Assembly: GCA_014885115.2 (NCBI GenBank) | Contig: WKLE02001609.1 | Span: 1-24,009, forward strand | Source: Asterionellopsis glacialis | Lineage: Eukaryota > Bacillariophyta > Plagiogrammaphyceae > Rhaphoneidales > Asterionellopsidaceae | Reading direction: 5' to 3' | DNA length: 24,009 nucleotides | In this document: positions 17,418-24,009 of the stretch, in pieces | Numbering within the stretch: the first letter of the stretch is position 1 | Layout of the letters: every line of letters begins with the position of its first letter | Notes under the pieces: generated by a model | Told to the model about the DNA's origin: nothing | Database searches by the model: none | Seen by the model: the letters and a program-made list of their open reading frames with translations, nothing else | Made by a program: the position numbers and the translations under genes

Positions 17418-19700
17418 TTATCTTCCGTTTGCACCAAAGATAATGAGGGTAATGATACAAAATGCGAAATTTGCAAGTGCAACGAGAGGTGAGATAACCC
17501 ATAAGGCATTAAATCCACCATCTTCGGTTTCGTATGCTTGTTCAAGCTTGGCAACTAGCATTAATGACATCCAGAGCTGCAAAAATACAAAAAAGAAATT
17601 AGACCAAGCTCTCGATCGAGCAGCCATTGCTTGATTGGCAAGTTCGACTTCTTTTGGATCTACCTCAGCTTGATTAATAACATATATGGTTTCAAATTCT
17701 TCTTCCTGGACTTGATCGTTTGCACTTTGATCGTTTGAACTTTGATCAATCTCGGGTGTAGGCAAAAATGAGCTTAAAGCTTTGGAAACCATAGTAACGA
17801 CAGAAGGTGGTTCTTTAGGCAACACGATAATTTTATCTCGTCCACTATCACTAGAGCCAAGACTCAGGTTAGCAGCACTCTTGTTGGATTTCAAAGAAGC
17901 CTCATCACTTCCCTTAATACTTGCAGTCTCCTCGTCACATTTGTTATTTTCAATATCCTTGGTTGTTTCTTGAGCGACAGCATTGCTACTAACTTGTGCT
18001 GCACCGCTAGTCTTGACACTTTTGCAAATTTCACGCGAATGTGAAAGCAATTTCAATCCTAACATAATCCACAAGGGAACAAAGACCACAAACCAAGATG
18101 CACGAATGTTGGACTCTACCTTTTGATAAATCAAGGTGAGCAAGGGAAGAAGGAAGAAGAAAGCTTTCATAATTGAACCAAGAGATTCGTAGAAAGACTC
18201 CATTGCTTCTTCAAACTCGGGAGTAGACATGACACGTAACCGTTCAAGGTCTTCCTCATCTTGAGCGCTTTCAATACCTTCAATTTCAGATGCACTGGCT
18301 GGCTTCACAAGGATGTAGTAACTACGAAATTTCACTTGGTCATTTTTGGATAAACTTGCAAAGTCTCTACCCTTGAGGAGAGTACCTTGTAGGTACGACC
18401 AAGTTACCATACGAGCCGCATCATATTTGTGTCCATACATTTTATGGATAAGTCCCAGGATATGGAATCCTAACCCATAGTAGATGGGTGCAAAGGCTGC
18501 TCCGTAGGATGCATCAAGTGACTCATCCCATTGTTTAGTAAGGAAGAGTTCACCAGCAAACAAACAGATTTGTGCAAAGGCAGATATAGTGGTGCGGATA
18601 ACTAGTCGACCTTTGGGTTCCTGTTCATCCTGAGGTACCAAGAATGCATAAAGAAGTGTCCATAAAAAGTAAAGGGTCTGAAGGCACCATAGCGGGAGGA
18701 AAAGGACTACCCATCCAATGTCTTTATCTGATCCTTCCAAAATATGATTAACCTTGACAGCTGATCCAATAGGTGTAAGGAGGACGAGACCTAGGACAAA
18801 GACCATCACTATAAACAAACGAATGCGTTTTGCCATGGTGGCCTTGGCAAGGTTTTTATAAAGTTTATTAGGATCAAGACATGCACCACTACGAATGAAT
18901 TGATATTTGGTTGGTGATTGCCTTAATCCATCATAGATACGACGTGAATGAGAATCCTTCAAACATTCGTAGGCAGAACGAAGTCGATGGAATTGCGCAA
19001 GACTATCCCCATCATCCATATTGCCTTCTTCATGTTGTTGAGCAGATGAAAACACAAGTTGTGCCAACTTGGTTTCAAAAGCACGATGAATTTTACGTAC
19101 AGATGCATATTCTGTAATTTGCAATCGATCGTAATAGTCTTCATCTTTTGCGGAGGTGGTAGGCATAACTGCTGCAAAGACATGTCCTAATAATCTTGCG
19201 CCCAATACACCAATAACATCTCGACAGGATACACCGCGTTCATCCGAGCCTGTATCGGTGTCACTGCTATTGTTTCTCGTTTTTGTCTTGTGAATGGCAG
19301 CAGCTGATTTGTTTCCAATACGTGGAATTTCATGTACATCATTGTTTTCTGAAAATGCGACACGCTTGGCGGAAGATGAGGATGAATTTGAATTATCAGA
19401 TGTAGAATTGCTATCATTTTTATTCTGTTGTTGTTCTACATCATCATCGGTAGTTGCTTGTTCATTATCATCATCATCATCATTGTCAAACGAATCTTTT
19501 TGTATAACAATGGCGTTGATAAGATCAGCACTCATGGAGCGGTTCAATGATAAGGAACCCGTACTTCCCAAGGATGCTATATGGCGTGTTTTAATGAATA
19601 AATCATCAAGTTGAGTTTGCAATTCAGCATTTTTAGATGATGTTGTAGGAGAAGGAGCTTCTGCGATTACTGTGTGAACTGGCACTGAAGTAGAAGCCAT
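17418..19700 (-). CDS. Polytopic membrane protein with HPD-less J-like domain
   Basis: A 760-residue protein. The N terminus (1-155) is Ser/Asp/Asn-rich and disordered, and contains KRVAF (112-116), a match to the RVxF docking motif of protein phosphatase 1. Residues 187-262 resemble a J domain (DEDYYDRLQI, IHRAFETKLAQLVF, FHRLRSAYECLKDSHSRRIYDGL). The HPD loop that stimulates Hsp70 is absent; an SSAQQHEEGNMDDGD insert stands there. Hydrophobic segments follow at about 292-312, 330-353, 370-387, 402-420, 511-526 and 535-553, with two more near 690-712 and 731-757. The pairs WVVLFLPLWCLQTLYF and SWFVVFVPLWIMLGLKLL repeat a W..VF.PLW theme reminiscent of the TMEM185 family. An acidic, Ser-rich cytosolic-type loop (561-685) separates the last pair. 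Inferred role: a membrane scaffold in the ER or endomembrane system. The biochemical function is unknown. Confidence 0.85.
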   Translation of the reverse strand: MASTSVPVHTVIAEAPSPTTSSKNAELQTQLDDLFIKTRHIASLGSTGSLSLNRSMSADLINAIVIQKDSFDNDDDDDNEQATTDDDVEQQQNKNDSNSTSDNSNSSSSSAKRVAFSENNDVHEIPRIGNKSAAAIHKTKTRNNSSDTDTGSDERGVSCRDVIGVLGARLLGHVFAAVMPTTSAKDEDYYDRLQITEYASVRKIHRAFETKLAQLVFSSAQQHEEGNMDDGDSLAQFHRLRSAYECLKDSHSRRIYDGLRQSPTKYQFIRSGACLDPNKLYKNLAKATMAKRIRLFIVMVFVLGLVLLTPIGSAVKVNHILEGSDKDIGWVVLFLPLWCLQTLYFLWTLLYAFLVPQDEQEPKGRLVIRTTISAFAQICLFAGELFLTKQWDESLDASYGAAFAPIYYGLGFHILGLIHKMYGHKYDAARMVTWSYLQGTLLKGRDFASLSKNDQVKFRSYYILVKPASASEIEGIESAQDEEDLERLRVMSTPEFEEAMESFYESLGSIMKAFFFLLPLLTLIYQKVESNIRASWFVVFVPLWIMLGLKLLSHSREICKSVKTSGAAQVSSNAVAQETTKDIENNKCDEETASIKGSDEASLKSNKSAANLSLGSSDSGRDKIIVLPKEPPSVVTMVSKALSSFLPTPEIDQSSNDQSANDQVQEEEFETIYVINQAEVDPKEVELANQAMAARSRAWSNFFFVFLQLWMSLMLVAKLEQAYETEDGGFNALWVISPLVALANFAFCIITLIIFGANGR

Positions 19701-20510
19701 TGTCGTCGTAGAATGTCAATCAAAATCGATGAATCAATTTGTTGTGAAGAATACTCACACTCTTGAATGAAACAGAATATGAAATCCGGTACTTTGTGCT
19801 CTTCGTATTTTCTTTTGCGCGTTGTACAGGGAACAAAAACACAGGAATTTGAAGAGAAGCAAAAGATTTTCAAAATTCGCTCGTCGCTAAAAATTTTGTG
19901 TCCGTTGTTGGCTCTTGGAATAAAGGCCTTAAGTAAAACAAAAATGCTTAAATACAAAACATGAGATATTAGATGTATCTAGGATGTTTTGAGCCTCGTA
20001 CATGATTACTCTTGTCCAATAAGAAAGGATTCTTTCTTAAAATCCATACAGAACTTGACCGTTTCCAACGGATACGTAAGACTGATTTTCATGATCTGTG
20101 TGAAATAGACATGTGTATTGCTTTTTTGTATCGAAGACATATCGTATTTATAAAAAATCATAATAATTTTGTTGGTGTCTGTCCTCCCTGTCAATGTGGT
20201 CTCTGTGATTGAGGTATCTTGAAATCTCTAATTCTTTCTTGTTTGTTGCTTTCTCTCCTTTTCCTGACTTGGCGACTTTTTTGAAGCAAATGTTGATGGG
20301 GAGGGGTGTTTGAAAAACACCAACGAAGACTTCCTTCCGACGCCACACGACTACAGATCATCTGGAGGAATCAGTCTAGCTGGTGCGAGGTTACTTTAGA
20401 AGTCTTTGTGGCCTTCACGACAGTTACATTGAATGTTTGGACGACGGAGGAAAGCATAGATTGTCGAGTTTAGTCTAGTAGAGTATTGTATAAATTCAGA
20501 GAGCAAAAAC
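19701..20510. other. Divergent promoter region between J-like and WLM genes
   Basis: The 810 bases separate minus-strand and plus-strand starts. Several short open frames occur on both strands but use non-ATG starts or carry no domain. The plus-strand GTATAAATTC (20488-20497) lies about 15-20 bases upstream of the WLM ATG, too close to be a standard TATA box unless the leader is very short. Confidence 0.55.
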
Positions 20511-22070
20511 ATGGCAACAAATCGGAGACGTTACAGAACAATTCGTGATTTGGATGATCATGTTGGCTTTCAACATGATGATGGCGACAACAACAATTCA
20601 ACAACTTCGTCTTGGAATGATAAATCGAATTCGTCTTTGGAAATATCCATTCATCATATGGAAGATTTACCAGATGCACCTAGAGCATTGGAACTGCTAC
20701 AACGGTTGCACAAGGAATTTTATCCCATAGCTCAACGACGTGGATATAAGGTATTGAGTTTATCAGAAATGTGTTGCTGTGGGGATGGTTGGGTATCCTC
20801 CACGAATAAACGCAAGAGGAAGAACAAGAAAGGAAATTATGGTAAAATCATGGCACAGAACGTGTTGGGATACAATCAATCCTATCACAATCATGGACGT
20901 AGTACACATCGTATACATATAAGACTACGTCAATCTCATTCTACCTTTTATCCATGGGAAGATATTGCAGGCACCATGTCACATGAATTGGCACATTGTA
21001 GGGTTGGACCGCATAATGCAAAATTTTACAAATTAATGGATGAAATTCAAGAACAACATGCTGTATTCTTATGCAAGGGTATTGTAGCTGATACACAGGG
21101 GTTCCCCATGGGGAGTACCCAAGCCTACGTGTTGGGAAGTAGTAGAGGCAAAAATGTCGGTGATGGGGCTGCAGGAAAGGCAGCTATAGAACGACAAAAA
21201 TCAAAACCGAAATGGATGTTTTCACCACAAAAATTAGGTGGTGATTCATCCTTAGCTAGAATGATGCCTGCAGGACAAGCTGCTGCCATGGCAGCTGAAA
21301 CAAGACGAATACTTGATGATAAATGGTGTCAACCATGTAATACTGAAGACGACGATGGCGAGAATGATAGTGATGACGATGATGATATTATCGAAATCAT
21401 GGATCCTCCCGAAAGACCAATAGTTCCTTCATCCTACCAGGACAACAAAGGCACGACACGTCACGGAGAATTGAAACGAGATACAACTGCCGGTAAATAT
21501 AATAACAATGACAATGATCATCGTAAAAAACAAGCAAGAGCAACAATGTCTGACAATAATATCAACCAAAGAAAACAGACTGCAGCCACTACTGTTGCTG
21601 CTGGAACCATTGAAACTATTGACCTAACCAGTGACAACGAGGAAGAGGCAGTGTCGATACCTACCAGAGCAGGACCAACCACAACAGTCGTAATCACATC
21701 CTCCAATAAAGCAGCTACGAAACATGAAAATAATTCTTATAAATACAATCCAACACAACCAAACATTAAATCAACTGGGATGGGTCATCTCCAAGCATTG
21801 GATTCGTCATCATCACAACAACCACAACCACAAGCAAATCAATGGTCATGTATACAATGTACCTATGTAAATTCGTATCCTGCGTTAGCGTGTGATGTAT
21901 GTGGTACAGAAAAAGAATCCTCTCAACAGGTACTACGACAAATAACAAAAGATAATCTTGTGGAACAGATTAAACATGACGAAGTTGAACAATCCCTTCA
22001 AACCTTTGATGGTTTTAATATCTATGGAACAACCAAACAAAAATCAAATCAAATGAAACATATTACATGA
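20511..22070 (+). CDS. WSS1: WLM-domain (Wss1-like) metalloprotease with SUMO-interacting motif and RanBP2 zinc finger
   Basis: A 519-residue protein. Residues 45-200 are the WLM domain: an N-terminal helix LELLQRLHKEFYPIAQRRGY (60-79), then HRIHIRLR (133-140) and SHELAHCRVGPHNAKFYKLM (157-176). The zinc motif HExxHxxxxxH is H158, E159, H162 and H168, all intact, and GPHNAKFY is typical of the family. Two acid-flanked hydrophobic patches resemble SUMO-interacting motifs: IIEIMD (293-298) after an Asp run, and IDLTSDNEEE (370-379). A RanBP2-type zinc finger follows at 445-464, W-x-C-x2-C-x3-N-x6-C-x2-C. Basic clusters (99-107, 338-343) suggest nuclear import. Wss1/SPRTN-type enzymes cut proteins crosslinked to DNA with help from SUMO or ubiquitin and Cdc48. 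That role is inferred from architecture. The start ATG at 20511 is the first in frame. Confidence 0.92.
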   Translation: MATNRRRYRTIRDLDDHVGFQHDDGDNNNSTTSSWNDKSNSSLEISIHHMEDLPDAPRALELLQRLHKEFYPIAQRRGYKVLSLSEMCCCGDGWVSSTNKRKRKNKKGNYGKIMAQNVLGYNQSYHNHGRSTHRIHIRLRQSHSTFYPWEDIAGTMSHELAHCRVGPHNAKFYKLMDEIQEQHAVFLCKGIVADTQGFPMGSTQAYVLGSSRGKNVGDGAAGKAAIERQKSKPKWMFSPQKLGGDSSLARMMPAGQAAAMAAETRRILDDKWCQPCNTEDDDGENDSDDDDDIIEIMDPPERPIVPSSYQDNKGTTRHGELKRDTTAGKYNNNDNDHRKKQARATMSDNNINQRKQTAATTVAAGTIETIDLTSDNEEEAVSIPTRAGPTTTVVITSSNKAATKHENNSYKYNPTQPNIKSTGMGHLQALDSSSSQQPQPQANQWSCIQCTYVNSYPALACDVCGTEKESSQQVLRQITKDNLVEQIKHDEVEQSLQTFDGFNIYGTTKQKSNQMKHIT

Positions 22071-22492
22071 TGCATGTACTCTAGACTGTGAAAGAGAATA
22101 TATGTATCATGACGACGGTGAGTACGATGATGTGTTTGTTGGTATTTCAAATCGCTGTAACCTACCATATGAACGAGTCCTAATACGAGACACTAACAAT
22201 ATCAAGAGAATGACCACCACGTGAACTGCCTGTCTTGCGATTCGCACAAGCTTTTACTTCAGAGAAAATAATGTAAACTAGTTTCAAAGTTGGTCCAGCA
22301 AAAAATAACTCTTTAAATTATCGAGATTCTTGAAGAATATGAATAGTTGTGGGGTTCCACAATGCGGGTAGTTGCAACAACAAAAAACAAAATTTTGTTG
22401 TCCCTATTCAATTTTGGCCATTGCAGCATTTGTATTCGTATAGGAGGAGGAAGAAGGGAGAATGGGAAAGAAAAGTAATTTATTTATTATTT
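22071..22492. other. Intergenic between convergent WLM and lactonase genes
   Basis: This holds the 3' sequences of both genes. Overlapping AATAAA motifs on the minus strand (22479-22484, 22483-22488) lie just after the lactonase stop. No gene is seen. Confidence 0.6.
22479..22488 (-). terminator. Possible polyadenylation signal of the lactonase gene
   Basis: Two overlapping AATAAA motifs on the minus strand lie 5-14 bases past the stop codon, which would give a very short 3' UTR. Confidence 0.35.
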
Positions 22493-23649
22493 TTAATTCG
22501 TGTAGGCATCACCAAGTTTAGATGCAGCAGCTTCATCCATAATCCATGTTGCGACACTGCGAAGTCCAACAGCAGGGAAGGTTTGTAAAGTTTCATCATC
22601 TGCTGCAATAGCACGTCTCATACCAGCAGATTTACCTTGAGGATACTTATCAGAAACACCACAGGCAGCAACAATTACCTTTTTTGAATTTGCCATGACT
22701 GGTAAACTCAAGGTAATGGATGGTGGGGATTTCATGGCAACTGGCAATACCCATGGCTACATTAATAAAATTAGTTTGTATAGAGTTAGAGTCAGTGGGA
22801 AACAATAGTACAAACGTCAATATTTGGTTCACGATGCCATTAGTCATAATTGGGGAAAAAAGGAAGGGGGGATAAATAGAGTCGAAGATGACATGATAGT
22901 AAACAGGATAGCAAGGAGGGTTGGGGTTGAGTCAACCATTGACGACTGCAAATTATACCACAGTCTAAATCATGCTTCCTCTACACACTTACACCATTTA
23001 CTCCAACAAGGACTTCATCGCGTTCAGGGTAAAGACTTCCTACGTGACCATCATCACCCACACCAATAAGAGCAAGATCAAAGATAGGGAGACCATTCTC
23101 GTCACGGGGTAAGACGTCTCCGGATAGTGCTTTCAATTTGGCTTCGTATGCAGCTGCTTCAGCATCGCCATCGTCTGTTCCATCCATAATCAGAGTGTTT
23201 GTTCCAATCCAATTGTCTAAAAATAAATTGCGTGCCTTGGCATGTGTTGCTAAATCAGCATCATCCATATCAACACATTTATGATTTACATAGGCAATAG
23301 TTGTTTTCGATGTCCAGTCTTCACCATCTAAAATGTCGTCACCAACTAACATTTTCAAAATACTACCACCTGGAATAGCAAGGGCAAAGTACCCACGTTC
23401 AGCAATCGCTTCCTTGGCAGTTTCTGCAACAATATTACGAACAGCATCACCTACAGTAGCAGCATCCTTTAAGATAACAACATTCTCAACTGGAGTGGGT
23501 GGGATAGCAGCATCTTGTACAGAAGTTGATGACGAGGATAGTGCCTGGTAAGGATTAGTGGTGGTACGTTGAAATGTGATCGGCGTCATAAATCCATGTG
23601 CAAATGATACCAGCAAAGAATAAAGAAGAGAAAGCGAAACTATCTTCAT
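22493..23649 (-). CDS. PGL: 6-phosphogluconolactonase, presumed plastid precursor, two exons
   Basis: Exon 1 is 23649-22993 (219 codons) and exon 2 is 22756-22493 (87 codons plus TAA), joined in phase 0 to give 306 residues. Unspliced, the frame stops three codons into the intron, and only the joined product covers the family. It hydrolyses 6-phosphogluconolactone to 6-phosphogluconate in the oxidative pentose phosphate pathway. Seen: signal peptide 1-19 ending AHG|F20MTP (plastid-type cleavage context), a Ser/Thr-rich transit-like stretch (24-48), ALAIPGGSILKML (89-101), IGVGDDGHVGSLYPE (195-209) with the probable catalytic His202, and in exon 2 PPSITLSLPVMANSKKVIV, the conserved C-terminal substrate-binding strand and helix. 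At the position where many family members have DER, this protein has N122-H123-K124, so the phosphate-binding Arg seems replaced by Lys. Glucosamine-6-phosphate deaminase-like activity is a less likely alternative. Confidence 0.9.
22757..22992 (-). other. Spliceosomal intron (236 bp) in the lactonase gene
   Basis: On the minus strand the donor is GGT|GTAAGTGTG and the acceptor TTTTATTAATGTAG|CCATGG, both canonical GT-AG. Candidate branch points CTAAC and CTAAT lie 20-40 bases before the acceptor. It splits ...VLVGVNG from PWVLPVAMKSP in phase 0. In-frame stops fill the intron. Confidence 0.88.
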
Positions 23650-24009
23650 GATGACATTTACAAAATTATCTGTAATAAATCTAATAAGATCGTTTTGGGT
23701 GGTCTAGATGGATGTGTTGCTTCGATTGAAGGTCGACTCAAATACCAAGAATAATAAGAGAGGAAAGTTTGACAGAGTACGTACAGCATGAGTCGTCTAA
23801 ACTCTGTTTCTCAACTAAACGGTAGTCTATCTAGTTGTGCTTGTTTTTACTGTCTGTCGCATCACTGACGATCGAAGCATTGAATCTTCATGCTGTTTTC
23901 TGTATCATGAGAAAAGCAAATTATGGTGTGACATCATAATGTCATGTGATTGGTACGCACGAGAGAACGAGAAAAAACGAAATCTTGTTTCTCGCCACTA
24001 TCGGTAGCA
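23650..24009. other. Upstream region of the lactonase gene
   Basis: This is the promoter side of the minus-strand lactonase gene. It contains a GTACGTAC palindrome near 23778-23785. No open frame of interest or RNA gene is seen before the window ends. Confidence 0.5.

Noticed and set aside
19767..20348. Cluster of short frames on both strands between the J-like and WLM genes
   Set aside because: Several start at non-ATG codons, none has a domain, and the region is a divergent promoter.
22493..22747. Separate 84-residue gene downstream of the lactonase
   Set aside because: The sequence is the C-terminal third of 6-phosphogluconolactonase and joins exon 1 in phase through a canonical intron, so it is an exon, not a gene.
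1..24009. Search for transposons, retroelements, CRISPR arrays and viral insertions
   Set aside because: No transposase, integrase or reverse transcriptase motifs, long terminal repeats or regularly spaced repeats were seen on either strand.

Overview
The window looks like nuclear DNA of a photosynthetic stramenopile, most likely a diatom. I infer this from AT-rich, intergenically compact sequence with few introns, from eukaryote-only proteins (spliceosomal cyclophilin, Elongin A-like, Wss1-like protease), from helicase-associated (HA) repeat proteins of the kind common in diatoms, and from three predicted secreted or plastid precursors. Each of those three has a signal peptide followed immediately by Phe at the presumed cleavage site (AAA|F, VSS|F, HG|F), the pattern of diatom plastid bipartite presequences. 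No species can be named from the sequence alone.

Layout, left to right: (1) 140-1801 (+), a presumed plastid/secretory alpha/alpha-toroid-like protein. (2) 2417-4450 (+), CWC27, a spliceosomal cyclophilin. (3) 4841-6874 (-), an NDVY-type calcineurin-like 5'-nucleotidase/phosphatase carrying two EF hands. (4) 7935-8546 (+), a small charged protein with two Cys/Lys clusters. (5) 8919-10550 (-), a triple HA-domain protein. (6) A 1.8-kb gene-free stretch. (7) 12344-14200 (-), an Elongin A-like protein with a BC box followed by a TFIIS N-terminal-like domain. (8) 15068-16678 (-), a presumed plastid-targeted protein of unknown function. (9) 17418-19700 (-), a polytopic membrane protein with a J-like domain lacking HPD. 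(10) 20511-22070 (+), a WLM-domain (Wss1-like) metalloprotease with SUMO-interacting-type motifs and a RanBP2 zinc finger. (11) 22493-23649 (-), a presumed plastid 6-phosphogluconolactonase, the only gene in which I can demonstrate an intron.

The genes do not form an operon or an obvious cluster. Three of them (CWC27, the Elongin A-like protein and the Wss1-like protein) act in the nucleus, on splicing, Pol II transcription and DNA-protein-crosslink repair; I take this as coincidental co-residence. I found no rRNA, tRNA, CRISPR array, transposon or virus-derived coding sequence. Non-coding DNA holds microsatellites, two perfect 14-bp tandem duplications and a recurring palindrome, GTACC(A/T)GGTAC, upstream of several minus-strand genes.

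The most unusual items are the rearranged Elongin A-like domain order, the EF-hand/phosphatase fusion, the HPD-less J-like membrane protein with an RVxF motif, the spliced lactonase whose usual DER motif is replaced by NHK, and the shared intergenic palindrome.
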